Source: JADLHS01 sp020848635
GTDB lineage: Bacteria > Verrucomicrobiota > Verrucomicrobiia > Limisphaerales > JADLHS01
NCBI GenBank assembly: GCA_037044975.1
Contig: JBAOIL010000011.1
Location: 124,001-188,000, forward strand
DNA: 64,000 nt
Direction of reading: 5' to 3'
Shown: in pieces, positions 1 through 8,870 of the stretch
Position numbering within the stretch: the stretch's first letter is position 1
How the letters are laid out: each line of letters begins with the position of its first letter
Translations under genes and position numbers: made by a program
Notes under the pieces: generated by a model
Told to the model about the DNA's origin: nothing
The model's database searches: none
What the model saw: the letters and a program-made list of their open reading frames with translations, nothing else

Positions 1-1
1 C

Positions 2-199
2 TCCGACCTGCAGGACTTGCAGAAATACCTGAGCACCGACCTGTCAATTTCGGGGGTGGATGCGGCCAAAGGAATGTTTGCAAAGACCCAGACCGAAGGG
101 CTCGAAGTGCAGAAATCCATGGACGCGCTAGTGGCCGAACTGAACACGGTCGCGGCTGCCCTCACGCCGGCTAACGTGCCGCCCCCGGCCAAGAAGTAA
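2..199 (+). CDS. 3' end of an unrecognised protein (cut by window edge)
   Basis: An open frame enters from the left edge and stops with TAA at 197-199. The 65 visible residues are polar and probably helical, with a proline/lysine tail (PPPAKK). I recognise no domain. It is followed 33 nt downstream by a lipoprotein gene on the same strand, so it is probably the preceding member of one operon. The true start lies outside the window, so function cannot be judged. Confidence 0.5.
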   Translation, partial: SDLQDLQKYLSTDLSISGVDAAKGMFAKTQTEGLEVQKSMDALVAELNTVAAALTPANVPPPAKK

Positions 200-232
200 C
201 GCCAGGAAGAGCCGGCGAAATCTCCGGCAACC

Positions 233-1691
233 ATGAGGCCAATCGCAACCGCCGCACGGGACTTGATGCAGGTCCCGTGCGCGCCTGACCGAGCCCGCCG
301 CTCCATTCGGTGGGCGGTTTGGGCGTGCCTGCTCGGCGTTGGGTTGCTGGCCACCAGTTGTTCGGTCGTGAGCCACGGGACGAAGGCGACGAAGTCAGTG
401 ATTGATTCCCTGGCCGGAATTGCTGGCGAAGCGGCGAAGACCAACGCGGTGGCCGCGCTCCAAGGCGAGGTCATGCGCGAGGCCGACCAATACGTCGGCG
501 CCGTCGCCCAGGCCACCGATGATTTCAGCAAGCAGGTGGGGACGGCGGAAGCCCGCGATCTGGCGCAGCAATGGAAACTGAACGAAGCCACCGTCGCCTA
601 CGTCAACGCCACCGACGAAAACCCCTTGCTCGGCGCGGTGGGCATGGTGGTTCTAGCCTCCTTCTCCAGCATGGTGGTGGAGGATTATTGGGTGGGCGAG
701 AAGTTTGGCGCCCGAGCCCAACCGTTGCTCGAAACCCACCGCCAACTGGAATCGAATGCGTGGAGTCTGGTGTGCGGGGTTTTGACACCGGATCAGGAGC
801 ACGACCTGCGCAAGCTGCTGCGGGATTACCATGAGAAATATCCGCACCTGCGCTACATTTCAGCAGTTCGCCTCCCGGAACTTGTGGGGAAGCTTGGAAA
901 AGTGCCGACGCCGAATGACATTCAGAAACCGGGCAGCCTCTTTGGACTTCTTTACCTCAACCCGCTAGCCGGACTGGATCCGACCACTCAGGCTATCCAG
1001 CAAACCCGCCTGTTGGCGCAGCGCATGATGTATTATGCCCAACGTGCCCCGATGCTGCTGAGCTGGCAGGTGGAATTGACGATGTATCAACTGGCGGCGC
1101 AACCGGAAACCAAGCAACTGTTGTCCGATGTCAATGACGCGGGGCAGTCCACGAAAGTCTTCGCCAAGACCGCGGCGGAGTTGCCGCAACTCGTCAATGA
1201 CCAGCGCGAAGCCGCCATCAACCAGTTTTTCGCCGGCATCGCGGAGGAGCGGACCAATATCTCTCACGACCTTGAATGCCCAGGAAGCCCAACTGCACGC
1301 GTTGCTACCCGAAGTGCAAAGGACTTTGACCGCCGGGGGCGACATGGCCAACTCGCTCAACGCCGCCATTCAATCGCTAAATGCTTTTGTGCAGTACGTT
1401 GACCCGCTGGATACCAACTCCCTACCCCAACCGGCGGACACAAACAGCCCGCCGTTCAACATTCTGGATTACGGCACGGCTGCCAGCCAGATCGGGGCGG
1501 CAGCTGACAAGCTCAACGCGCTAGTCGTCTCGCTGAACCAGAGTCTGCCCCAGGTCACGAAACTTAGCGAGCAAGCTGCATTGGATGGCAAAGCGGTGGT
1601 GAATCACGCCTTCCGTCTGGGCTTGGTGCTGGTTGCATTTTTGGGCGTCGTGGCGGTGCTGGTGGTGTTGACCTGTCGGCGGCTCGGTTGA
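233..1691 (+). CDS. Predicted lipoprotein with C-terminal membrane segment, frameshifted
   Basis: The first frame (from ATG 233; ATG 266 is an alternative) opens with a basic/hydrophobic leader ending in LLATSC, a lipobox-like site with Cys at residue 43. It then runs as a helical, Ala/Gln-rich protein to about residue 345. At about 1255 the coherent reading moves to another frame, which continues TLNAQEAQLHALLPEVQ and ends at 1691 with a hydrophobic segment (LGLVLVAFLGVVAVLVVL) followed by CRRLG. Joined, the product is about 485 residues: an N-terminal membrane or lipid anchor, a long helical middle and a C-terminal anchor. I do not recognise the family. The one-base break may be a sequencing error or a mutation; the downstream part keeps coding character to its stop. 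Confidence 0.65.
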
Positions 1692-1771
1692 CGGGCGACG
1701 ACTACTGGATTGCACTTGGGACGGAAAGTGGACAATTTGGGGAGGCCTTGGTAACAAAAAATAAAACAAAA

Positions 1772-2194
1772 ATGAAAACGATCATGAAACGAATCACCAG
1801 TCTGTTGAGCATCCTCAGCCTCACCGCCCTCGTGGCCTTCGCGACCGGATGTTCAACCACGAAACAAACGGAAAACCTGCTCTCGGCGGCTGGCTTCAAA
1901 ACTATGCCGGCGACGACTCCCGCTCAGCAGTCGCACCTCAAGAGTCTGCCTTCTGGCAAAGTCACGACCGTCCAGCGGAACGGCACAACCTATTTTGTTT
2001 ACCCGGATACGGCCAAGCAGGTGGTCTACGTGGGTCAGCAGACGCAATATCAGGAATATCAAAAGCTCCGGTTGCAGAACCAAATGGCCATGGACCAGCT
2101 CCAGGCTGCGGAACTCAATTCCACTCCCGGTTGGAATGTGTGGGGCGTCTGGGATGGCGCCTTTGGGTTTCCAGCCCCGATGCTCCGACGATAG
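1772..2194 (+). CDS. Small predicted lipoprotein
   Basis: This 140-residue protein begins with a lysine-rich leader and a hydrophobic stretch that ends in VAFATGC, a clear lipobox with Cys at residue 27. The mature part is hydrophilic (YFVYPDTAKQVVYVGQQ, then a Gln-rich helix) and ends in a Trp/Gly/Phe-rich tail. ATG 1772 is chosen because it gives an ordinary signal peptide; ATG 1784 is also possible, and the longer GTG-like start at 1688 overlaps the upstream stop. It follows another predicted lipoprotein, so both may act in the envelope. No family is recognised. Confidence 0.65.
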   Translation: MKTIMKRITSLLSILSLTALVAFATGCSTTKQTENLLSAAGFKTMPATTPAQQSHLKSLPSGKVTTVQRNGTTYFVYPDTAKQVVYVGQQTQYQEYQKLRLQNQMAMDQLQAAELNSTPGWNVWGVWDGAFGFPAPMLRR

Positions 2195-2562
2195 CCCCGG
2201 GTAAAGCCAGCTCGGGTGTCGTGACGGCGCTAGGACGGCTCCGGCATCATCCGGCGGCTTTGTTGACGTTGACCACCCGCAAATCCAATACTTCGCGACC
2301 CAAAACAATTCGCCGTGAAGCGCGGCCGGGTTCAAGCTGTCTCCGTCGCCGAACGAATCAACCCCAACTATCCGAAACCAACCGAAAACCTGGCCATCAC
2401 CGAAAGATAATCCCCTATGAACGATAATCCGTCCGTCACCTTCAACGCCGAGGCGCAGGGGTTCCTGGTGGGCCTTGGACTCCGATACTGAGCACCAGCG
2501 GAAACCCGCGCGCGGGGGAATAGCAGAAAGTCCCGGGCTGCGGCGCTAGCGTTACCCTCCTT
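2195..2562. other. Intergenic stretch, no supported gene
   Basis: No recognisable gene lies here. A 24-codon open frame at 2417-2491 (ATG to TGA) ends in GFLVGLGLRY, which looks like an outer-membrane beta-strand terminus, but it has no upstream coding context. It may be a remnant of a longer gene. I see no tRNA or strong hairpin. Confidence 0.4.
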
Positions 2563-2574
2563 GTGCCACCGCCG

Positions 2575-4950
2575 ATGAAAAAGCGTTCCCCTCGCCAGCC
2601 GCCGCCCCAGCGTTCCCGCGGGCGAGTCGGCGTATGGCTGGGGCTGGGAGTTCTGGCGTTTAGCCTCCTGGGTACGGCGCTTTGGTGGCCGGGACTGCGG
2701 GCAAGTTTTCGCGATCCGAATCCCAAGCTCATCGCCTCGCCGGCTACGGCGGGTTGGGTGGATGAGCGGAAGGTCTTCGCGGAATATGCGGGCTCGGCGA
2801 CGTGCAAGGACTGCCACGAGGAAGCCTATGCCGCCTGGGAAACTTCCAATCACCGGTACGCGGAACGATTATTGAACCCATCCCTTGACCGGCCGGCGTT
2901 CGAGCCGCCGCGCTCGCTACGCAGTGGCAGCCAGCAAACGGACGTTCGGCTCACGGACACCAATTATCTGGTGACCAGTCTCGGGCTCTCGCGAACCAAT
3001 GAGTTCCATCCGGCAGTCCGGGTCATCGGCCACGATCCGCTGCGCCAGTTCCTCGTTTCTGCGCCGAACGGTCGCCTGCAGACGCTTGAAGCCGCGTACG
3101 ATCCACACACAAATGAATGGTTCAATGTTTATGGCAATGAAGACCGGCAGCCCGGCGAATGGGGCCACTGGACCGGCCGCGGCATGAACTGGAATGCCAT
3201 GTGCGCCAGTTGCCACAACACGCGCCTGCGAAAAAATTACGACCCCGACACGGACGGCTACCATACGAAAATGGCGGAGATGACGGTGGGCTGCGAAGCC
3301 TGTCACGGTCCGCTCAAGGCCCACAACGAATGGCAGGCCAAATACGGGAAGTCCGGCCAGAAAGATCCAACGGTTGCCAAACTCACCCGCGAGCAGACGA
3401 TTGATTATTGTGGGTTTTGCCACGCACGGCGCACCGACTTGACGGGGGATTTCAAGCCCGGCGACCGCTTTCTCGACCATCACGAACTGGTGGGTGTGGA
3501 TTACTCCGACCGCTATTTTCCCGACGGCCAGATTCGCGACGAGAATTATGAGTACGCGTCATTTCTCGGCAGCCGCATGCACGCCGCCGGGATCTGGTGT
3601 CTGGATTGTCATAATCCCCATTCCGCCAAGACAACGTTGCCCGGCAATTTTCTCTGCCTGCGCTGCCACAACGGCAGTTACACCAACGCGCCGATCGTGG
3701 ACCCCGTATCGCACAGCCGCCACAAGGTTTTCGGCTATGACACGAATGGCGTCCTAGGCAACCTCGACTTGATGGCTTACAAGCCGAAGGAAATCAAGGA
3801 AACTGGCGGCGAGTGTGTGAATTGCCACATGCCGCAGACCGCCTACATGCAACGGCACTGGCGGCATGATCACGGCTTCACCAGTCCTGATCCCTTGCTC
3901 ACCAAACAGTCCGGGGTGCCGAACGCCTGCAACCGCTGCCATCAGGACAAGGACGCGGATTGGGCCTTGAGATACTGCAACGAGTGGTATGGCGGGAAAA
4001 TGGAACGTCCCGCACGCCGACGGGCGCAGATCATCGCGGCGGCGCGCAATGGCGATCCTGGCGCCCGCGCCGGATTGCTTGAACTGTTGGCGGCCAAAGA
4101 CACGCCCTTCTGGCGGGCCGTTGTCGCGGGCCTGCTCGAACCGTGGGTCGGCGACCCCGCAGTGACCACTGCACTCCTGGCTAATCTCAACGATACGAAC
4201 GCCCTGGTGCGCGGCGCGTGCATCCGCGCGCTCGAACCGCTCGTGGAAACCCCAACCGTTTTGGCCGCGCTCCAACCGCGGCTTGAGGATTCGTCCCGCA
4301 ACGTTCGCCTCGCCGCCGCTTGGGCGTTGCGGGCAACCTTGCCGGAGACGGCACCCGCCAGCGGCGAGCTTCGGCACGCGCTTGATTTCAATGCCGACCA
4401 ACCGACGGGGCAGATGCAGAAAGGGGTTTACCATTTCGCACGGCACGAGCTTGAACGGGCGCGGCAGCACATGGAGCGCGCGGTGAATTGGGATTCCAAC
4501 TCCCCACCATTTCGCCATGAACTGGCCATCGTGCTCAGCGCGTTGAATCGGACGCCTGAAGCCATTGGACAACTGACCGAGGCGACCCGACTCGCGCCGA
4601 AAGATGCCGAGGCGCGTTACAAACTCGGGCTGGCTTACGGCGAGTTGGGGGACTTGCGCCGCGCTGCTGCGGAACTGGCCGCAGCGGTGAAACTCGAGGC
4701 CCGGCATGCCCGCGCCTGGTACAATCTCGGCCTCGTGCAAGCCTCCCTAAGCGAGCCGGTCCTGGCCACGGAATCCCTGATGCGGGCCGAAGCCGTCGAG
4801 CCTAGCGATGCCCGGATTCCCTACGCCCGGGCGACGATTCTAGCGAAGCTCGGTCGCAATTCCGAAGCGCGAACCGCCGCGAGCCGGGCGCTCGAAATCC
4901 GCCCGGATTACCCCGAAGCCCGTGAACTGGTCAACGCCCTCTCCCATTGA
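2575..4950 (+). CDS. Membrane-anchored octahaem cytochrome c with HEAT- and TPR-like repeats
   Basis: This is a roughly 790-residue exported electron-transfer protein. After a Lys/Arg/Pro-rich start comes one hydrophobic segment (about residues 20-40), a signal anchor. Eight CxxCH haem motifs follow in order: CKDCH, CASCH, CEACH, CGFCH, CLDCH, CLRCH, CVNCH, CNRCH. The haem part resembles cytochrome c554-type multihaem proteins, with extra His residues (YMQRHWRHDHGF) as candidate distal ligands. The C-terminal 300 residues hold HEAT-like helices (ALVRGACIRALEPLVE) and then TPR units (ARYKLGLAYGELGDLRRAAA). Fusion of a multihaem domain to TPRs suggests docking to a partner at the periplasmic face. 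Substrate and redox partner are unknown. GTG 2563 is an alternative start; no good Shine-Dalgarno is visible. Confidence 0.88.
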   Translation: MKKRSPRQPPPQRSRGRVGVWLGLGVLAFSLLGTALWWPGLRASFRDPNPKLIASPATAGWVDERKVFAEYAGSATCKDCHEEAYAAWETSNHRYAERLLNPSLDRPAFEPPRSLRSGSQQTDVRLTDTNYLVTSLGLSRTNEFHPAVRVIGHDPLRQFLVSAPNGRLQTLEAAYDPHTNEWFNVYGNEDRQPGEWGHWTGRGMNWNAMCASCHNTRLRKNYDPDTDGYHTKMAEMTVGCEACHGPLKAHNEWQAKYGKSGQKDPTVAKLTREQTIDYCGFCHARRTDLTGDFKPGDRFLDHHELVGVDYSDRYFPDGQIRDENYEYASFLGSRMHAAGIWCLDCHNPHSAKTTLPGNFLCLRCHNGSYTNAPIVDPVSHSRHKVFGYDTNGVLGNLDLMAYKPKEIKETGGECVNCHMPQTAYMQRHWRHDHGFTSPDPLLTKQSGVPNACNRCHQDKDADWALRYCNEWYGGKMERPARRRAQIIAAARNGDPGARAGLLELLAAKDTPFWRAVVAGLLEPWVGDPAVTTALLANLNDTNALVRGACIRALEPLVETPTVLAALQPRLEDSSRNVRLAAAWALRATLPETAPASGELRHALDFNADQPTGQMQKGVYHFARHELERARQHMERAVNWDSNSPPFRHELAIVLSALNRTPEAIGQLTEATRLAPKDAEARYKLGLAYGELGDLRRAAAELAAAVKLEARHARAWYNLGLVQASLSEPVLATESLMRAEAVEPSDARIPYARATILAKLGRNSEARTAASRALEIRPDYPEARELVNALSH

Positions 4951-5031
4951 CGAGCGCCAGGTCGAAGTTCGCGGTGTAGGGCAAAGCCACCCGGCGAGGT
5001 TGGCAAATCCGGAGAGGGCGGAACGCCGGCT

Positions 5032-5666
5032 TCACTTTGCCGTTTGTGGGCTTCCGGTCCGAATGGCTGCCGCAATTTCGCGACTGAGGTCGGCGGCCAA
5101 TTCACTCAGCGTGGCAACCGCGCCCTGCGGATCCGTGCATGGCACCGGGCCCAGGCCGGCCGGCCCGAAACTCGCCCGCCCGCAGCGCTGAATTCCCCGC
5201 CCGCGGAACGAACGCACCACCATGCGACGAGGACGCCGCGCCCGGTGCGGTCCACATCAAACTGCTCGACGGTCACATAAACCTCGACCGCAACCTCCGT
5301 GGGTTGCCAAGTGGAAAGGCGGACGCGATCGGTCGGCAGCAAGCTGGCAAGGTTGGCCGCCAAGATCCGCTGCAACCCGTGGTCGAGACGCTCGGCCCAA
5401 ACCTCGTTTTCACGGTAAGTGATTTCGTTTTCCCCTTGCCGCATTGCCACCGCATTGTTGAAAAGATAGGCGGGCAATTTTACAAAACCCACCCCCACGG
5501 CCAACGCTTCCGATGTCGGCCCGGCCGCTTGCCCGGCAGGCAAAGGGGTCAGTACAAAATGGCGCGTGTTGACGGGCGAAGGCTTGAGGAAGCCCAGACA
5601 GCCGGTCAGGCCGATCCCGGCGGCGGCGGTGAGCAGGAGGCGTATGGCGAGGGACGGGATCTTCAT
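5032..5666 (-). CDS. PqiC/ABC-type transport auxiliary lipoprotein, frameshifted
   Basis: The protein starts with a signal peptide ending in GIGLTGC (lipobox, Cys at residue 23) and continues with TRHFVLTPLP and a VGFVKLPAYL segment, the pattern of the PqiC/YmbA (DUF330) family. In that family the lipoprotein partners an MCE protein of the inner membrane. Its ATG overlaps the stop of the upstream MCE gene (ATGA, 5663-5666), so the two are translationally coupled. The first frame loses family character near 5170. Another frame resumes with FGPAGLGPVPCTDPQ and ends LSELAADLSREIAAAI, the expected C-terminal helix, stopping at 5032. A one-base indel is the likely cause. It completes Mla-type operon A. 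Confidence 0.75.
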
Positions 5667-6646
5667 GGCTTTTTAGGCGGGGGGCGACCGGTGATCAGAG
5701 CGTTGGGATGACTTTGCAGGAATTCGGCCAGGGCGGCAATGGACTGGGCCGCCCCGGCGAGCTGATCGAGCGCAACCGTCAGGTCGTTGCGCAGCGCGGA
5801 GTCGGGGGCCAGCAGCGCGCGCAAATTCTGGACGACGCCGCGGATTTGCGCCAGCGTCTGATTGGCCTGCGCGAGCGTGTTGGTGACCCCGTCCGCCAGC
5901 GGGTCCACGCGGTGATTCAACTTTTCCCCCAACACGCGGTATTGCTCCAACGTGGTGTCCAGAGAGGCAAGAGCGTTGGTCAATTCCGGGGAACTCACGA
6001 CCCGGTTGAGCGACGTCAAGAGGTTCGTAATCGCCCCGCTCAGTTGCCGGGCCTGCAAGTCCACCACCGCTGTCTCAATCGTTCCGATCAACGCGCCGAC
6101 CTTCTGCTCCAGGCCCTTGAGATCGAAGCTAGCGAGGTTTTTCAGCAGCGCCTGGACCTCCGTGGGTTGCGTGGGGATTTCAAGGTAGATCGGCTTGAGT
6201 TGGTGCAGGACCGGTGGCGCGGCATTTTCGACGATATCCAGACCAACGTAGAGCACCCCCGTGACGAGGCTTTCAGCTTCGAGACTGGCGCGTAACCCCC
6301 GATGCACATTTTCCTCGAGCCTACCCAGTTCGAGCAGTTGCCCCGGGCTTTCAATGCGCTCCCGGACCAGATTCTCCTGAAGCTCGATGATGACTGGCAT
6401 GGTGTAATCATTTGTCGCTTGGTTGAAACGGATCATCACCTTCTTCACGGCACCGATGGTGACGCCGCGGTATTTGACCGGCGCGCCTTCGTTCAGTCCG
6501 TTCAGCGAACTGTTGAAATAGAGCACCCGCTCGGCGGTCCGCGTGAACAGGCGGGACGAACTGAACAACAACACGCCGGCCACGCCGAGCCCCAGGCCGA
6601 CGAAGATGAACAGTCCGATGGAAGTGGGATTGGCTTTCTTGCTCAT
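5663..6646 (-). CDS. MCE/MlaD family lipid-transport protein (operon A)
   Basis: This 327-residue protein has one N-terminal transmembrane helix (IGLFIFVGLGLGVAGVLLF), then an MCE domain with the typical VKYRGVTIGAVKKV motif at about residues 56-70, then a long helical tail (ALDQLAGAAQSIAALAEF) ending in PPPKKP. MCE proteins form hexameric rings or tubes on an inner-membrane ABC transporter and shuttle phospholipid across the periplasm. It lies 12 nt downstream of the ATPase gene and overlaps the lipoprotein gene, so the operon order is permease, ATPase, MCE, lipoprotein. PqiB-like multi-MCE proteins are longer; only one MCE domain is visible here. Confidence 0.9.
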   Translation of the reverse strand: MSKKANPTSIGLFIFVGLGLGVAGVLLFSSSRLFTRTAERVLYFNSSLNGLNEGAPVKYRGVTIGAVKKVMIRFNQATNDYTMPVIIELQENLVRERIESPGQLLELGRLEENVHRGLRASLEAESLVTGVLYVGLDIVENAAPPVLHQLKPIYLEIPTQPTEVQALLKNLASFDLKGLEQKVGALIGTIETAVVDLQARQLSGAITNLLTSLNRVVSSPELTNALASLDTTLEQYRVLGEKLNHRVDPLADGVTNTLAQANQTLAQIRGVVQNLRALLAPDSALRNDLTVALDQLAGAAQSIAALAEFLQSHPNALITGRPPPKKP

Positions 6647-6658
6647 AGGCGAAATCGG

Positions 6659-7453
6659 TCAAGCGGGGTGGTGCTGCGGCGCGGGCTGGCTGGCGCGTTC
6701 GCCACGGGTCAGGAATTCCTGCACGTAGGGGTCGGTGGAATTTTTCAGCAAATCGCGCGGGTTGCCCTGCGCCCGCATGGTCCGGGTATTCGGGTCGAGG
6801 AACACCGAGTTATCGGCGATGGTAAAAATGCTCGCCAGTTCGTGCGTAACCACGACAAACGTCGCCCCGAGACTGTCGCGCAGTTGAAGAATCAGCTCGT
6901 CGAGGTTTCGCGAACTGATCGGGTCCAGGCCAGCCGATGGCTCGTCGAAGAACAGCACATCCGGGTCGAGGGCGAGAGCGCGGGCCAGCCCGGCGCGTTT
7001 GCACATGCCGCCGGAAATCTCCGCCGGGTAATAATCCTCGAAGCCTTTCAAACCCACCAGTGCGAGTTTCAAGCGTGCGATGTCCCGCATGTCGGAGGCG
7101 CATAGATCGGTGTACTCCCCGAGCGGCAATGTGATGTTTTCCGCGAGGGTCATCGAACTCCATAGCGCGCCGCCTTGGAACAGGACGCCAAACGTCCGCA
7201 GTCGCCTTTGCCGGGCGTCGTCATTCGCCTGCCAGAACGCCTCCCCATCGTAAAAAATGTCGCCCCGGGCCGGGGCTTTCAGCCCGATCATGTGCCGGAG
7301 CAGCGTGCTCTTGCCGCAGCCGCTCCCGCCCATGATGATGAAAATCTCGGCCGGCTTGATCTTCGCATTGATGTCCCGCATGACCACGAACGAGCCGTAC
7401 GCCATGGTCAGGTCGCGAATCTCGATTTTGCAGTCGCTCGGCGCGGCGTTCAT
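6659..7453 (-). CDS. mlaF: Mla-type ABC transporter ATP-binding protein (operon A)
   Basis: This 264-residue nucleotide-binding domain has Walker A GGSGCGKST, a Q-loop (VLFQGGALW), the Mla-type signature EISGGMCKR in place of LSGGQ, Walker B VLFFDEPSAGLDP, and the H-loop VVTHEL. It should power a permease/MCE lipid transporter from the cytoplasm. The open frame extends further upstream, but that part overlaps the permease gene and is arginine/histidine-rich shadow sequence. ATG 7453, 2 nt after the permease stop, gives the normal family start (MNAAPSDCKIEIRDL). Gene naming rests on family resemblance; a ttg2A-like name would fit equally. Confidence 0.92.
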   Translation of the reverse strand: MNAAPSDCKIEIRDLTMAYGSFVVMRDINAKIKPAEIFIIMGGSGCGKSTLLRHMIGLKAPARGDIFYDGEAFWQANDDARQRRLRTFGVLFQGGALWSSMTLAENITLPLGEYTDLCASDMRDIARLKLALVGLKGFEDYYPAEISGGMCKRAGLARALALDPDVLFFDEPSAGLDPISSRNLDELILQLRDSLGATFVVVTHELASIFTIADNSVFLDPNTRTMRAQGNPRDLLKNSTDPYVQEFLTRGERASQPAPQHHPA

Positions 7454-7455
7454 GG

Positions 7456-8598
7456 CTAGAGGTGCAATGCGTTGCAGATCACGGCGAATAATCCGTCGGA
7501 AGCAATGATGACGGTGATGCCGGTGACGACCGCTGAGGTGGTCGCCAAGCCGACGGCGGCGGCGTTGGTGCCGCACTGCATTCCGCGCAAACAACCCGTC
7601 AATGCCACCACGACGCCAAAATATGCGCCCTTGAAAATGCCCAGTAGAAACGAGGTGAGGGTAATCGCCTCTAGGGTGCGATGAATATAGAGAGCGGGCG
7701 TGATGTTCAACATCATCGTCGAAACTAGGAAACCGCCCAAAATCGAAATTACATCGGCGAACACACACAACAGTGGCACCATGACAATCAAGGCCAGCAT
7801 CCGGGGCAATACGAGAAACTCGACCGGGTTGATGCCAAAAGTCTGGAAGGCCTCAAGTTCCTGATTCACCTTCATCGTGCCCAGTTGCGCCGCAAACGCC
7901 GCGCCGGTGCGCCCACACAGAATAATGCCGGTCATGATGCAACCCATCTCGCGGACAGTGGCCACGGCCACCAAATCCGCCGTATAGATGGACGCGCCAA
8001 AGCGGGTCAGTTCGGTGGCGCCGACAAAAGCGAGGATCAGACCGATGAGCAGGTTGATCAGCGCCACGATGCCGAGGGCCTGCGGTCCGCATTCCTGCAT
8101 GACGAGAAACATGTCCGCCCAGCGAAATTGCGCCGTGCCGCGCAACAACCTGCGCAACGCGAGCACGTTCTCGCCCACAAACGTCAGCATGGCTGCGGCA
8201 CCCGCCCAAGTGGCAATTCCGGATTCGCCCACCCGCTGCAAGAGGGATACCCGCGCCGCGCTACGCGCGGCATCTTTTGTTTCAGGGACGGCTTGCGAAA
8301 GGTGGATCAGCTTCGCCACGTTGGGCGGTAGGGTTTGGGCCCGGAATTCGATTCCGTTGCTCGCGCACAAATCGTAACACTTCAGGACGAAGGTCATGAG
8401 GCCGCTGTTCCACCGCCCCAGACCGGCGGCGTCAAACGCCATCGCCTTCACCGCGCCAGCGGCGGTCAGTTCTTTTTCAACCGCGGCAATTCCGGGCATG
8501 CCGGCATGCGCTATCCAGTCGCCACCCATTTCCACCTGCAAGAGCCCGCTCTCTGTGCGCCGAACTGTCAACCGCGCGCTGGAGGACTCGGAACTCAT
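7456..8598 (-). CDS. MlaE-type permease with N-terminal STAS domain (operon A)
   Basis: The 380-residue protein combines an N-terminal STAS/MlaB-like domain (about residues 1-110, including AMAFDAAGLGRWNSGLMTF) with an MlaE permease. The permease part shows the canonical ECGPQALGIVALINLLIGL, the conserved RTGAAFAAQLGTMKV loop and five or so hydrophobic helices. In Escherichia coli, MlaB is a separate STAS protein that binds the ATPase; here it is fused. The protein sits in the inner membrane as the transmembrane part of the phospholipid transporter. It is the first gene of operon A; ATPase, MCE protein and lipoprotein follow with tiny spacings. Operon B in this window has a permease without the STAS domain. 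Confidence 0.92.
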   Translation of the reverse strand: MSSESSSARLTVRRTESGLLQVEMGGDWIAHAGMPGIAAVEKELTAAGAVKAMAFDAAGLGRWNSGLMTFVLKCYDLCASNGIEFRAQTLPPNVAKLIHLSQAVPETKDAARSAARVSLLQRVGESGIATWAGAAAMLTFVGENVLALRRLLRGTAQFRWADMFLVMQECGPQALGIVALINLLIGLILAFVGATELTRFGASIYTADLVAVATVREMGCIMTGIILCGRTGAAFAAQLGTMKVNQELEAFQTFGINPVEFLVLPRMLALIVMVPLLCVFADVISILGGFLVSTMMLNITPALYIHRTLEAITLTSFLLGIFKGAYFGVVVALTGCLRGMQCGTNAAAVGLATTSAVVTGITVIIASDGLFAVICNALHL

Positions 8599-8870
8599 AG
8601 CCGCGCCGTGCCCGTCACGAACCTACGGGGGAGAATGCACGACGGTTGCTGAATCATGTGCGCATGGTGCTGGCTTCGGGAAAATCTTCAAGCGCAGAAT
8701 GATTGACTGCGCCCCGCCAATATTCCGCCCTATATCTCTGCCGTCAGATTGATTTTTCCGGCCTTGAAGCGTTACCCACTCCGGGTCAAGCTCACGCCCA
8801 TGTTCGTCCAAAGTATGAAGCCTCAGTTGCTGCCGAGCGGCGGCGTCTGCCCCCGGCGGTCGGCCGTCGC

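Noticed and set aside
3754..4740. A 328-codon open frame on the minus strand opposite the cytochrome gene
   Set aside because: It lies fully antisense to a gene with eight haem motifs, and its residues are Arg/Gly-rich with no domain; it is a shadow of high G+C coding sequence.
7454..7768. An N-terminal extension of the operon A ATPase to 369 residues
   Set aside because: The extra residues overlap the permease gene, are Arg/His-rich, and the family start is at ATG 7453.
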